Counted from the stretch's first letter, positions 12,440 through 60,731 are shown. The stretch: 64,000 nt of DNA from Campylorhamphus procurvoides (GCA_013396655.1 WBMV01005053.1:29456-93455); one strand, 5' to 3'. Made by a program: numbers and translations. Notes: generated by a model from the letters alone, not told the origin.

Positions 12440-12647
12440 TTCCTGTTTGAAACCTGGCATTTTATTTAGCCATGAGCTTCCTCCCTGAACCCCCCAAGTT
12501 CATTTGGCAACAGCAGTCGAAGACCAAACATCAGTATGTTCCTGCACACTCGATTTCCTCTCTGCTGTCAGTTCTGTCACCTTTTAAAACCAGACAAGGA
12601 CTAATTCAGATTTCAAGCCTTGACTTCCAACTCTCAGCCCTTCGGCA
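12440..12647 (-). terminator. TMEM260: TMEM260 3' UTR with poly(A) signal
   Basis: On the minus strand an AATAAA hexamer lies at 12461-12466, 182 nt after the stop, with T-rich sequence just beyond it. This gives a short 3' UTR of about 200 nt. No other canonical signal was seen between the stop and this site. The cleavage point is inferred. Confidence 0.65.
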
Positions 12648-48041
<35,394 letters not shown>

Positions 48042-48420
48042 GTGCGCCGCCACCTTCCGGGTTCGGCCGCGCGGGCCGTGCCACTCCGCACGGGCGGGGG
48101 GAGCTGCGGGGGGAGCATCGCCGTGCCGCTCGCCTCCCCGCTCCCTCCGGGCCGCGTCCCGGGATGTCCCGTTATCCATAATCCTCGGAGAGACACACGA
48201 AGAGCCGCGGGCCCTGTGGGATGAGTCGGCGAGGCCTCCCGAGTTAGCCCTCCACCCCCCTGCTAGAGGAGTTGGTACAGCCGGAGGGTGAGTGCGGCCG
48301 GGCGGCTGGGCGAGACCACTGCGCGAATGGGGGGGGAATGAGGGGGGACCGGGCGAAACCACTGCGGGGAGAGGCGCGTCCTGCCCGTCCCGGGATCGTC
48401 CCCTCCGCCAAAATATATTT

Positions 48421-49084
48421 TTTAGGGATCAGCAGCTTCTAAGTCACGCTAAACCCCTCCTGTGCCGCCGCAGGTGGTGCCAGAGGGTGCTGGGAGCAGC
48501 ACCCCGAGGGTGGGCACAGCCCGCAGCCCCCCCAACCGCAGCCCAGATGTGGCAGCGCTCCGATCATAAACCCTAAATTTAACCCCTAAATGGGTTTGCA
48601 CGAGGTGAAGGGAAAATACCGGAGGTGTCAGCGTATGGAATATTAAAAGGAGCGATTCCCGCTGCGGGAGTAGTTAAGGAAGGCAAATAGCATCCCGAGA
48701 CTTATGGATAGAAGGCTAAAATATCCGTGGAAATCATTATGGGATTGCACAAAAAGAGCGGCGGGGCCATACCTGGAGAATTGAGGCAGATTAGAGGGAG
48801 CCTTCTGAATACAAATGAAAAAAAAATAAAAAAAAGGTGTAGAAGAGGGTAACGAGGATAATAAACAGCCTTATGGATTCGATCTAAGTGGAGACGTCGG
48901 AAAATTAGGTTTGAATTTATTATGGGAAAAAGAGCAGGATTAAGGGTTGACACGACTGAGGAAATGCACACGCCGTGTTCTGGGGACTGGGGAAGCTGCT
49001 GATGAGGGCCCTTTTGAAACAGCAGCACAAAAGCCCTGGAAAGGCACAATCTGAAGACAAGAAAGACATTGAGGGAATTCTGGG
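48421..49084. other. Upstream of TMEM260, no gene recognised
   Basis: GC falls away from the island. A/G-rich unique sequence of unclear origin lies before the CR1 copy at 49085. Confidence 0.5.
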
Positions 49085-49563
49085 GTCCTCGAGGGGCACA
49101 GGATGGACATCAACCTGTTGGATCGAGTCTGGAAGAGGACATGAGGAGGATTAGGGGGATGGAGCACCTCCCCTGTGGGGAAAGGCTGTGACAATTGGGA
49201 CTGTTCAGCCTGGAAAGGAAAAGACTTTGGGGTGACCTAATTGTGGCCTCCCAGTGCCCAAAGGGAGCCTAAAAGAGAGATGAGGGCAAATGGAGTGACA
49301 GAACAAGGGGGAATGGCTTCCCACTGCCAGAGGGCAGGGTTGGATGGGATTTGGGGAAGGAATTCCTGGCTGTGAAGGTGGGCAGGCCCTGGCACAGGTT
49401 GGACAGAGAAGCTGTGGCTGCCCCTGGATCCCTGGAAGTGTCCCAGGCCAGGTTGGACAGGGCTTGGAGCAACCTGGGCTCGTGGAAGGTGCCCCTGCCT
49501 ATGGCAGGAGAGTTGGAATGGTCTTGAGGTCCCTTCCCACCCAAACCATTCTATGACCCTGTG
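49085..49563 (+). mobile_element. CR1 LINE 3' fragment upstream of TMEM260
   Basis: The longest copy, about 480 bp: 'gactgttcagcctggaaagg', 'gggtgacctaattgtggcc', 'agaagctgtggctgcccc', 'ggacagggcttggagcaacc', then 'cattctatgaccc'. Confidence 0.95.
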
Positions 49564-49714
49564 GATTTAGGGAAGGTCTTTTCACACACCCAACCAAGCT
49601 GTTACAGAGATGGCAAAAGAAGCTGAAATTTGACCCGGTCTGAAGTTAACAGGGTCACTGGAAGGAGCTGGTGCTTGAGGGTGCAAACACAGGCTGCCAA
49701 CAGTGGGGGCCACA

Positions 49715-50003
49715 GGGCTGCTTTCCCTCCAGAAGGAGCTGCCTTCCCTCCAGAAGGGATTGCCTTCCCTCCAGAAGGGATTGCCTTCCCTCCAGAAGGG
49801 GCTGCCTTCCATCCAGAAGGGGCTGCCTTCCCTCCAGAAGGGACTGCCTTCCATCCAGAGGGGGCTGCCTTCCATCCAGAGGGGCTGCCTTCCNAGGGGG
49901 CTGCCTTCCATCCAGAGGGGGCTGCCTTCCATCCAGAAGGTGCTGCCTTCCATCCAGATGGGGCTGCCTTCCATCCAGAAGGGGCTGCCTTCCATCCAGA
50001 AGG
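49715..50003. repeat. 21-bp minisatellite, about 13-14 copies, with one N
   Basis: Tandem copies of a 21-bp unit (gggctgccttccatccagaa type, with 'ccctcc' and 'ccatcc' variants). The unit is a multiple of three, so several frames on both strands stay open. A single N at 49894 interrupts a copy and shortens it, marking an assembly join or an unresolved copy number. Confidence 0.95.
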
Positions 50004-52664
50004 CTCCATGGTGGCCAAGCAGAGCTTCAATGTACTCAAACTTGCTGGCAGGTTTCTGCCAGTTGTTGGCTGAGGTTCATCAGGGAGAGGGAAAAGACAT
50101 GCTGCAATCCTCCCTTGCCAGCCATTGTCACTATGGAAATGAGCGGGGTCATTGTTCCCGTGCCCCGTTGGGGCTCCTAAAATGTAATTTCAGCAGCAAA
50201 GTGCGCAGCCTGTGTGTGAAAAGCAGGCTGGTGGTGAGGCTCTTTATCCCGAGCAGGGCTTTTTTCTTTGCAGTATTTTTCCTTCTTTGTGTTTCCCTTT
50301 GGAAAAGGCATCCAAAGACAAATGTTAATCAGGGCTGGTTACAATTATATTGATGGGGGAGGCAGCAATTTACGGGCAAATATCGAAATGTGGAAGAATG
50401 GCTGGTAATAATATGGTGAGGGCAAACTGTTCTTTAATTGTCCTGCAAGTTGTTTTAGATCTTTGCCATGCAGGAACTGGAACTTTTAGGGTGCCAGTGA
50501 CAAAGTAGTTTGCTGTAGTGTGGCAGGGCAGGCTCACAGCAGCCTTTATCTTGCTGAATAACCACCACCATTTCAAAGGCTGGGATTACAGACACACTTC
50601 ATGTTGAAAAGGGAATTTACATTTTTGTTCTGTAAGCAGATATCGACTGATTCGTGAGATTTGACTCCCCCTTCTTCACCAGCCATGACTCAGGGGTCCA
50701 ACCAAGACAGGAAGGACATGCAACCCCTTTTTTTGGTTTGTTTTGTTAGAGACAGGTAAGACTTTTTTTTTCATCCATGCTCTGGAATTTGGGAGTTGTC
50801 CAAACCCAAGTTAGATTCACCTCACTGCAGAGTGACCCTCCCAGGATGTCTCAAAGCTTTGAGTATGGGCTCAACAGCAATTAAAAAAAAGTATTGCTTA
50901 AAAAACCCCACCAGTGGGACAAGTGGAAAGCAGTGGAAAGGTGGCCTTGTGCTACACTGAGTTATTTATTTAAAAAAAAAAATCCCTGGAACTTGTAGCA
51001 CGAGAGCATACTCTAGTGGCAACTGAGCAAAGAAAGTGCTCGTGGTTTGTGCAGTGTCTTGATGATGAGACACCTCCCACCTTTCCTCGGGAGGCTTTTT
51101 CTCTCGTATCTCCTCCATCTCCACGCTCCGTGCTCAGCCCGACAGGAAATACCCAAGGCAGGCAGAGAAAATAAACAGGAACTGCTAAAGTCATTTTAAA
51201 AACACAGCTTGGGAACATATCTCCCCAAAATGACTGTGTACTTAGAGAGTTGTCTTTTTCCCAGGCTCCGTTGCAGATTTTCTCCTGAGAGACACAGTTT
51301 AGAGAAGGCAGGAGATAGGCAAAGGGAGAATAATACTTAAAGCAAATTCTATTCACCCATGGCAGTGTCATTACAAACTTGAATGAGCACAGTTATTGCA
51401 AATAAATAAAAACAATAGACCAGAACCAGTTTTACATAAGAAAATACTGAAATACTGTTCAATTAGTCCTAAGCTTTAGTTAAACCTTTTCTTTTGCCCA
51501 TCAGGTGATAAGGTTAATACAGAAAGCACTCAACTGCTGTACTTGTGTAACAACAGTCAGCACCCATTTAATGAACTTACACGTACACACGTTTAGCAAA
51601 GCTTCAATATTGTCAGTGCTGGGCTGGCACGGAATTTTAATGGCAGAGTAGCTAGCCTGGTCTTCATTCTTAGCAATATCCCTGGGTAAGGAAAGCAGGT
51701 CCTCGTGGGGACCACTCACAATACAAATAAGCACTGCCTGTAAATTTAAACAAGGAGTTTGGCAGCATTTCCACTCACGATATATGGCAGCCTGCAAAGC
51801 ATGAAAAGGAAGGTTACACTGCTTTTATTTGTTCTTAAGTGGCTTGAGTAAGCTGCTTTTTATGAATTCTGGGGGGTTTTGTTGAGGGGAGGAAAGACCA
51901 GGCTGCTCTGCCACGTATACAGCAACATGAGTGCAGTGGTCATGGTGCAGAGGGAGCTTCCGAGTGGAATAAAGTGGAATAAAAGCACACCTGGTCCAGG
52001 GGACATCCCACTGTCCTGGCCATGGGGCTCTCCCTGCTCCATCCTGCAAAAGCACATATTCAGATTGCCCCTGGAGAGCTGAAATGTGGCTCAGGATGGG
52101 CCATCAAGGACATGCTTGGATGTGGCTGGTCACCCAAAGCACCTCTGTGCCTGGATACGCTGCACAGGTGGCTCCTCGTGTTCTCCCTGGCCATCCAAGG
52201 GACATGGATTTGTGCGACTGGTATATCCACTGTGATACTCCTGGTGCTTTCTGAGCCCCTCAGAATTCAAAAGGAAGGTAAAGGTCTCCCAGATGGGAAA
52301 GGGAGCCAAGGGTGGCTGTGCTCAGAGGGCTGGGAGAATGTGGGGGCTCAGTTCCATGGGAAGACAAGCTTGGTCCCACTGCTGTCAGGACAGCTTGTTC
52401 ATTGTTTCAAAAATCAGTTTCATTTCATTCCCCAAATAGGAAAATAGACTGAACTTGTTTCCCCACACAGATCTTGTTTCCCATGATTTTGCACCTTTGT
52501 CTTTATTGTCTTGTAGATCTCCAGTCCCTCCCTCCACTGGTCCCAGTAGCCTCCCAGCTGGTTTTCTGACACACTGAGCAGTCACAGATCCCATTTGTCT
52601 CAGCTGGTTTCCCCCAGACCTCTGACAATCATCTCTATGTTTTCACACCTGGTTTCCTTAAACT
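50004..52664. other. Intergenic, no gene seen
   Basis: Unique sequence. An AT-rich stretch at 50310-50480 (ttacaattatattgatgg, ctggtaataatatgg) may be conserved. No exon recognised. Confidence 0.5.
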
Positions 52665-52848
52665 GATGTTATTTATTTATCCACATACTTTATTGGCAGG
52701 CTCAGGTCTGGTGTCTGATTTGCACAGTGACCCCACCATCATCTCAAAGACCATCCTGATGCTATTTTATTTATCCACATACTTTTTGGCAGGCTCAGGT
52801 CTGGTGTCTGATTTGCACAGTGACCCCACCATCATCTCAAAGACCATC
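52665..52848. repeat. Tandem duplication, two copies of about 93 bp
   Basis: Copy one 52665-52757 and copy two 52758-52848 differ at only a few positions. Each holds 'ggcaggctcaggtctggtgt'. The low divergence suggests a recent duplication. No gene is seen here. Confidence 0.93.
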
Positions 52849-53546
52849 TTCTCCCAAGTGCAGCTGCTGCACCACATGAGGACCCTGTTCCCTTCACCCC
52901 CAGACTGCTCAATTACTCTGTGATCAGGTTTTGCAAAAAAAGGGACAATTTTGCTAATTTACACATTTAAATGCTTTTTGTCCCTCTTTGAATTACAGGT
53001 GTAAGACATCAATTGCCATCTCATACCTTGGTGGCCAAACTCACAGCCTGGCCCAAGAAATGCCCACACACAACATGTGGCTGAAGAGCTGCAACAGCAG
53101 TGCAGGGGCCTCCAGGTTTTCAAGCTCTCATTTCTTCACCTGTGTTCACAGGTCCAGTAAAACTCATGAAATAACTCATTTAGGTAAGATTTTTTTCACA
53201 TTCTATCAGTTCTCTCTGTTTCATTCCCATCAGGGCATTTGCACAAAGGATGTCAAGCAGGACAAAAACTGCACCCTCCAAAATTGCTCTCTTTACTTGG
53301 CTTAACCTGTGTTTTCCTACCTGGCCTTGCCATATCTTCATAGTGTTCTTCCATTGAACAAATCCCTGGTGCTGCTATTGGTGGTTAAGCTACCACAGGT
53401 TGTCTTCTAGTTGGGAAATGTTGGAGCTCCAGAGTCAGTTAAAAAAATCTTTGTTCTCCTGGGAGGGTTTTGCTGGATCTGCTGCACTTTTGAACTCTGG
53501 GGTTACAAGGCTGCTCAACCTTCAAGAGAAAAGACTTCACAAGAGA

Positions 53547-53692
53547 TTTGCCCCATCCCTGGAATTGTCCAAGGCCAGGTTAGGCAGGGCTAGGAGCAAC
53601 TTGGTGGAAAGTGTTCCTGCCCATGGCAGGGGGGTTGGAAGGAGATGATCTTTAAGGTCCCTTCCAGCCCAAACTATTCTATGATCCCAGAC
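53547..53692 (+). mobile_element. CR1 LINE 3' fragment
   Basis: Tail from 'cccatccctggaattgtcc' to 'aaactattctatgatccc'. Confidence 0.94.
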
Positions 53693-54178
53693 TCTCATTT
53701 TCCCCTTATCCAAACAGCCTTGCTGATGTGAGATCTGGTAGAGGATTCTCCATAGCTTCAAAACCCAAACCTTTGACAAAGCTCCCCCATGTTTCCTTCA
53801 GTGTGCTGGTGGCTGGGAGGAGTGTGTCTGAGCTCAGCAGCACTCCCAGAGCTCAGATGGACTTAGGTCTTCCAAGTAAATCTCCTGAATGTGCCCCATC
53901 TACATGTTTCAAGGTCTGTACAGGTCCTGCAGTTGTTCTTAGAGGTGAGGAAGCACAGAACCAGAACCAAGATACTTTGGCTTCATCTCTATTTCCTGCA
54001 GAAGGCTGGGCTAGGAAACAGATTCAATGGATTATATTAAACCCAGATTAAAATCTGGCATATTCCCTGACCTGACTTGCCCATTGACATCACTCATGTG
54101 GCCAGAGCACTGCATGAGCAGCCCATGTCCAAGCCAGCTGCACCATGGAAGATGTTGTAGGAAGGATCCCAAATTCAT

Positions 54179-54295
54179 CATCATGGAATAGTTTGGGTTG
54201 GAAGGGACCTTAAAGACCATCAAGTTCCACCCTGCTGCCATGGGCAGGAACACTTCTACTAGACCTGGTTACTCTGAGCCCCATCCCCTTAAGAC
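54179..54295 (-). mobile_element. CR1 LINE 3' fragment
   Basis: Short inverted tail 'gtttgggttggaagggacc' to 'ctctgagccccatcccc'. Confidence 0.93.
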
Positions 54296-57279
54296 AGAAA
54301 TCTTCTAATCTGGCACTACCTAATCATGGATTTGAGGTAGAATGAACTTCCCCTGAGCATCTTTGTAACACCAGATGTTGATAATCCCATGAAAACAATA
54401 TTTAACATAAAACAAGAAGCCAAGGGCTTTGCAGGATAATGATGTTTCTTGGAATTATTGTTTCAGGGGTGGATAAAAAGAAACAATATGTATATAAGGC
54501 CATTTTTGAGACCTTCATAACCTTCATGTTGCATTAACTGAAGGGGAGCAGCTTCTACAGCCTCCTGCTTGAAGGAGGACAGCCCCTCATGTTGCCACCG
54601 CTTATAATTTAGAAGCCTCAGACTTCTCCTCCTCTCCTTTCTATTGCCTGGTGTTTTCAGGCTCCTCACAAGTCAGAATGAGAAAAATACATCTAATTTT
54701 TCAAAAGCCAGAACTGCTGGTGCAGAAAATAGCCAAGTGCAAGGGACTGAGCTCTGCTTCTGCCTTCACTGGGATAAATCCAGCATCCCTTGCTGCCTCC
54801 AGCTGATTTACTCCCCATTTGGTGTAACCGAAAGCAGAATTTGCCTCTTGCTGTTTTTCCACGGCATTAAGGCCTTTAAAGAAAATCCTACAAAAAGATT
54901 TAGGAGCGAACAAAATCTCCTGCTTTCCACAAATCTGTCTGAACTTAACACTGTGCAGGGAAACGCAGAGGAACTGGAGGCTCCTGCAGGGGATGGGGGA
55001 CTCTCTAGCAGGGTCAGCTGTGCATATATTTGCACATGATATTAGCAGGAAAAAGGACAAAATGGGTGTGTGGTGACCCAAGGTGGTCCAAGTGTTCTGT
55101 GCTATCATTTCTGCTGGGGTCAGAGGCGTTGTGGGTTGTTGACTTGATAAGCAAGATGAGCTAACAAGCGACAGCTTAATCAGCACAGATAATTCTTCTG
55201 CAATATAGGAGATAATTACAGCCCTTTTTTCTGATTTTTAGGAACCTTGTGGATTTTTTTTCCACTCATAAATATGAGATAATGCTGTACAACTTGACCT
55301 TCCCAAACAAAGCTTTTGCAGAAGGCAGTATAATATACACTGGTGTTCATGAATATCACTATCAGCTTATCTAGGCTGGGGGTTTTGTCCTCTGCACTGG
55401 AAAGAACACCAGGAAGACTAAAAAGAATTTAATTATTATACATCTGGATAAAATCCTTCAGGATATGAGTTTAAGGAGTCACTCCTGTTATTTTCTGGGA
55501 GACATCAAGGGCAGGATGGAGGTGTCTATGGGGTCTCATCTTTTGTCTACCCAGAAAGGACCAATCTCCACGGTAATTCTGGGGAGGGAAGCTTTCTGCT
55601 AAACACCATGAGCTTTGCATAACCCATCCCCTTCACCTGGCACTTGCTACCCCTGCCCTGGCCAAAATCCCACCTCTGAGAGGCTCCCCCTGAAACAGCT
55701 GTTCTGTCTAGAAGGTGGAGACAAAGACAGCCCCTCGGTGTTAAAAAAGGACACAGCAGAGCAGGAAGAAGGCAGGACAGTCTGCAGACTCCATGGTGGC
55801 CGCCTCGAACCACCACGTTACTCCTGCACTCCAGACAAGACGTGTCAGCAGTCCAGATTGGAGGGTGGGGTTGATCCTGTCTCCCACCTCCTTTGGCTCG
55901 CTTGAGTTTCTCCCATCATGGGCCGGCTGGAATTAAAATAAAAGAGTCCAACAGGGGTGGCTGCTCATTCCCATCTCCACCCCGCACTCGTTTGTGCCTG
56001 TAATCACTGCCTTTCCCAGCTGGTCCCCCAGCCCAGGCCCTGCTCAGCTCCAGAGAGCAAACAGGAGTGGGGGAATTCGGTCCAAGCAGGCAGGTGCAGT
56101 GGCTGGGGAGCTTGTGGATTCCCCGTCTGCCACACAACAACAGGTACCACACATATGTTGTGAAGATAAGTGCTGTTTGCTGCTGGTGGGAGGGGGAAAG
56201 CCAGAGGCTCGCTGGAATTTGGGGGTCTTGACATCAAAGAGAGAGGAAGGGGTGGGTGAAAATAAGGGAGGATGCTCTCTCAGCAGCTGAGGAATAAAAA
56301 ATGAAGCATTTTGATCTCGACTTCTTGCACATCTTCCACTGAGACAGTGGGTGTGGAGTTACATCTGCATCCAGCACTGGTGGGAGCCTTCCTGGAGTGT
56401 TGGGCTGAGGTCAGGCTTCCCAAGGAGGCTTCTTAAAACATAGGAGAGGTCTAAAAATTGCTGTAAGCACCAGTAGGGGTGCAAAAAAAACCCCTTCGTA
56501 CTTCCATTTAGCAATCTAGAGCTTAGCAGAGAGGTGGGTGGGCGGTAACGTGGCTGTAAGTACCTCGTGAGGAGGAGATTTCTGACACTGCAAGGCTGAT
56601 TTAATTGAGCAGACGAAGCCAAAGGGAGCCTGAAGTGCTAAGAGCTGCAATTAGATAAACTACACTGAGGAGTGAGGTTCTGAGTGAAGGGAATTAGAGA
56701 TCCTGGTTCACTCCTCTGCATGGTGGTGGCCACACGCAGCACTTTTTCCTCTTGGTGTTCACTGTTTCTTTTCTATCTCCCTTTTGTCTTTTCCAGGGTG
56801 TGCAGGAGAGATCAGGGTTTGAGATGACTTAAATGTCCCTCAAACCATGCTGGAGACAGAGAACTCAGTAACAAAGAGCCCAAGAGAAGATCCAGGCTAA
56901 TGGGGTTCAGTTTTTCATCACCAGGATACCACAATTCCCAGATCAGCTGGGAAGACTTGGCTGCCTGCTAAAGTGGATGAAAACTCCCAGTTCCTTCCTG
57001 TCCCGTGCAGTGTTTCCATGGGACTAAGGCAAGGCAGAGTGATCCAACCCCATATATAACCAGTGCCACTGGCCTTATTCCACCCCATAAAGCAGCACCC
57101 ACTCCTGAAGTCCATGGAGCTCCAGGAGGCCAAGGCTGGGAGAAGAGTGCAACCTCTTGTTTCTAACAGCCTCTAATCCCTGCCCTCCATAATCAGTTTT
57201 AAAATGGCCATCAAATCTTCCTGCTGCCTCTAATTGAAAAAGTGATGTCAGCAGTAATCTGCTGCCCCAATTTATCCCC
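54296..57279. other. Intergenic, no gene seen
   Basis: No repeat family recognised. 55150-55400 contains 'agcttaatcagcacagataa' and 'gataattacagcc', faintly enhancer-like. The rest is ordinary. Confidence 0.5.
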
Positions 57280-57850
57280 ATATCTTGGGGCAGTTTGGGC
57301 TAATGCATTGTTTCATAAACATATGTTTTAGCGCAGCCGTGCGCGGGCGCACACAAAGGGAAAGCTCTGAACACACTGCACCAGTTATGGAGCCTAATGC
57401 CTTAAATATTACTTTTAGTACTAATGTCAGATTATTAAAAACGTAATCCATTCTCCTGATTGGACCTAATGTAAGCAGGAGGATAAGAGGGCTTCTATCC
57501 ATGCATTAACACATTTCATGGAGTGTAAAGCCACTTTCTTCCTCTTAAAACATAAGGTCAGGAACTAATAGAATCTGTACTTGAAGTGGGTTTTTAAAAC
57601 ATATTACATGGAAAGTTTAGTGAAAGTTAATCTGTTGATAAGTGTCGGCTGGAGCCGTGTGGGTAAACAAGAAATAAATGTAATTCACATGCAGGTTTTT
57701 TTCCCCTGTTAAAAACCTATCTGTGCACTTTAAAACATTTATGTTTAAATAGAGCAGAGACCAGCACTAAGAAGCACTCAGCCCAAAGCAGCTTTATATA
57801 AATGTGTCGTAAGGGACTAAAATAAAGTAAGCTACCCAAATCTCACAAAG
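57280..57850. promoter_or_regulatory. Candidate conserved non-coding block upstream of TMEM260
   Basis: AT-rich, repeat-free, yet with an isolated CpG-dense palindrome gtgcgcgggcgcac at 57339-57352 and a TAATCC core (OTX/bicoid type) at 57444-57449. Clusters of TAAT/ATTA occur at 57410-57510. Confidence 0.45.
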
Positions 57851-59399
57851 ATAAAGGGAGAAGGGCTCTGACCCCAAGTGAATTCTCCCCTCATCCCAAC
57901 CATGTGCTCTTCCTGGGCTTCATTCCTTGTTCTTGTGCACCTCTCTGTGGTGGATTCCCCATCTCCCCCCAGGTTTGCCCCCACATCTGCTCCGTGCCCG
58001 GGCAGTGCTGGGGCTCAGGGACAGGTTGGCAGTGATGGGGCAGCATTCTTGGCACTGTGGTCCCTTCCAGTGTGTCTGTCACCTCTCCATCGTGCTCAGC
58101 CTCTGCCAACCTCCTCCTTGCCAACCACAGGGCCTGCTCAGCCCCACATTCCCTCTGTGGTGGGCTGGGTGGTTTCCCAAACCAGCCCCCTTTGCCTGTT
58201 TCCTTTGCTGGAGGAGCAATTTGGAAAGCCCAAACCAGGAGCTGAAGCAAAGACAACATCAACAAAAGGCTGACTTTCTTTTTTTTTTCACAGGACCCAC
58301 CCACAAATTTGTCAAACCCATCACTTTCAAGCAGCCTCAGCTCTCCAACGCTGGTGGAGGCCAGGCAGCTGACCCTGCTGCAGCTCATTTAATTGCTTGT
58401 TTGGGGACAGGAGGCTCAGCAAGCAGACTTTGGAGCACAGAGCCAGGGTGACTGTCCTCCCAGGGGAAGGCACGCAGCCAGCTGCCCAGCTCTGCCTCCT
58501 CCTTGCTCCAACAGCACATCTGGGCTGCTCCACCAGCTCCCTGTCTAAAGCAGGAACCATTTGGTTCCCTCAAAAGGGATCTAAAAGCCACTGAAGGGGG
58601 TACAGGCTGCCAAGGGAGGAGAGGAGAGGGCAGCGGGAGAAGCAGGAGGTGGCAGCTCGTGCTGGCAGGCACCAGGACTTGGCCCTCGTGCTCCCAGCCA
58701 CATGCCAGAGGTTTAAGCTTCATGAACAGGCTCCAGCCACCAGAAAGAGATTGATGACATATGGATTTCATACATTCAGCAAATGAAAGAAAAGCTCTCT
58801 ATGGCTGCATGGGATTAGCAGAATTTATGTGCCATTCCTTATAGCAAAGGTCCTGGAGAAGGGCTGTGTGGAGGAGATGCCAGCGAGGGTGTGTGGTCAG
58901 TCCTTTGCACCATCACTACAAGTCACTTCTGGTCCTGCTTTTCTCAATGGCATTGGAGAGGGTTGGCACCCCCCAAGAGCCAGGCAGGGGTGTAGGGAGG
59001 GCTGGGGCCATCAGCAGAAAAGCAATAGGGAAACAAGCAATTCCCCTCCTTCTCTGTCTTTCCATAGGCACACGTTGCAATGGGTCTTTCAGGCAGATGC
59101 CCAAAAAGTAACTGGTATGAGGCACAAGGCCCTGTCTGTGTATGTGGTGTTACATGTGTGGCCTCCTCTCTCTCTCCAAAATGAAGGTGGTGCCTTGTGA
59201 GGAAGGGCAGAGTGGGATGAAGGTCCTAAAGGAGATGAAGCACCACCAGGTGTGGCACAACCAGCTTCATTCAGGGCTTAAATATGCCCTGCAAAGCCTA
59301 GAGAAGAAGAATTGGTGCATTGTATTGAAGGAAGGGGTGGATAGATCAGAGTAAGTGTCAAAAGCTTGGGGTTTATTCAGTTCCAGGACATGTGGAACA
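57851..59399. other. Intergenic, GC-richer, no gene recognised
   Basis: Several overlapping open frames of 60-174 codons occur on both strands because of GC-rich composition. None shows a recognisable motif or convincing splice context. Confidence 0.5.
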
Positions 59400-59557
59400 A
59401 AGTGATTGTCCCATCCCTGGCAGTGTCCAAGGCAAGGTTGGACAAGGCTCTGCGCAACCTGATCTAGTGGAAGGTGTCCCTGTCCATGGCAGGGGGTGGA
59501 ACGAGATGGTCTTTAAAGTCCCTTCCAACTCCAACCATTCTGGGATTCTCTGACAAT
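59400..59557 (+). mobile_element. CR1 LINE 3' fragment
   Basis: Tail from 'tgtcccatccctggcagtgt' to 'ccaaccattctgggattc'. Confidence 0.94.
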
Positions 59558-60518
59558 ACGATTTCACATTTCCCACCTTGTCATACAGTTCAGGCAACAT
59601 TTGCCATTTGGACATAAATTATTGATGCTGCTTTTAACCCAGCAACCTTGGGCTGCTACAGCTCCTTTGGCCAACTAGTCCAGTACCACAAAAATCAAAC
59701 AAGAGGGCCTTTCACTCAAGAGGTTCAGTTTTCAGAAAAAAAACCCCACCAAAACCTTTTGCCTTCAATTATCTTTAGGACATGGCTGTTAACCCTGTCA
59801 AATATTGAGCAAAGCCACTAAGGAAGGATGAGAAAAAAGTAAAAGGAGAATCTAGGATGGTGGGTAGTGAGCCCCAGCCATCGTGGGGCTGTGGTGTTTT
59901 GGGAAAATAGCAAGAAATCAAATGGGAATTAGCTTGTGAGTCTGATGGAGCTGCTATCCAAACCCCTTACGTGGCTTGTGTCCTTCGCAGAAGCTGAGCA
60001 CGCCCCAGGGGATGAAAAATCCCTCCAAATGGGAATCCCTTGGCCATCTCTAAGGCTGTGATTTTGTCATGGCAGCCACAGGAGCCACGCATTTGAATTA
60101 ACTCCATGAAATCTTGCAAATGGATGGAGAAATACCTCTAATTTGGCAGGCCCTTTCTTTCCTTTCCAAAAGATGCTGTTGTGCCATGAGCTGAAGGCAG
60201 CTCAAATCAGAGGAGATATCACTCAGCAGGGAATTAGCTCTTCTAGCCGTGCCCATGTCCAAGACATGGAGCTGAGTGGGGAGGTGGAAGGAGGGATGGA
60301 ATGTGACCAAGGTCACAACGAGATGTGGAAAATCTGATCAAGAGCTCGCCTTGGGCACAGCGACGTTGAGGCAGTGGCAGATCCATGATGGTGCTGGCTC
60401 TCAGCACCAATTAAAGAGGAAGCAGAAATCAGAGCTAACGAAGGGACAGCTGGTCTGGCGTTGCCAGCTGGGCAGTGTCCCTGCTCAAACTACCATGTGA
60501 TCTTCTGTATTTGAAAAT

Positions 60519-60731
60519 TTAGGATGAAATTCTTTACAGAGAGAGTGATCAGGCATTGGAATGGGCTGCCCAGAGAGGTGGTGAATTCACTGTCCCTGGA
60601 GGTTTTTAAGATGAGACTGGATGTGGCATCAGTGCCATGGTCTGGTAATCACAGTGGTGTTGGATCCAGGGTTGGACTTGATGATCTCAGAGATCTCTTC
60701 CAACCCAGTTGATTCTATGATTTTATGATTT
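60519..60731 (+). mobile_element. CR1 LINE 3' fragment, older subfamily
   Basis: 'gggctgcccagagaggtggt', 'gttggacttgatgatctcag' and 'gattctatgattttatgatt' identify a CR1 subfamily different from most copies here. Confidence 0.95.

Noticed and set aside
49602..50353. Open frames of up to 216 codons on both strands across 49.6-50.35 kb
   Set aside because: They exist because the 21-bp minisatellite unit is a multiple of three. The peptide is a pure heptad reiteration and the frames run through an N.
52666..52923. 85-codon frame with an internal peptide repeat
   Set aside because: The peptide repeat is just the 93-bp tandem duplication read through.
54644..55186. Open frames of 131 and 161 codons on opposite strands
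   Set aside because: No recognisable domain, low complexity of evidence, and no splice or poly(A) context.
57878..58451. Open frames of 131-174 codons on both strands
   Set aside because: GC-rich composition produces them. No recognisable domain, membrane or signal motif, and equal strength on both strands.
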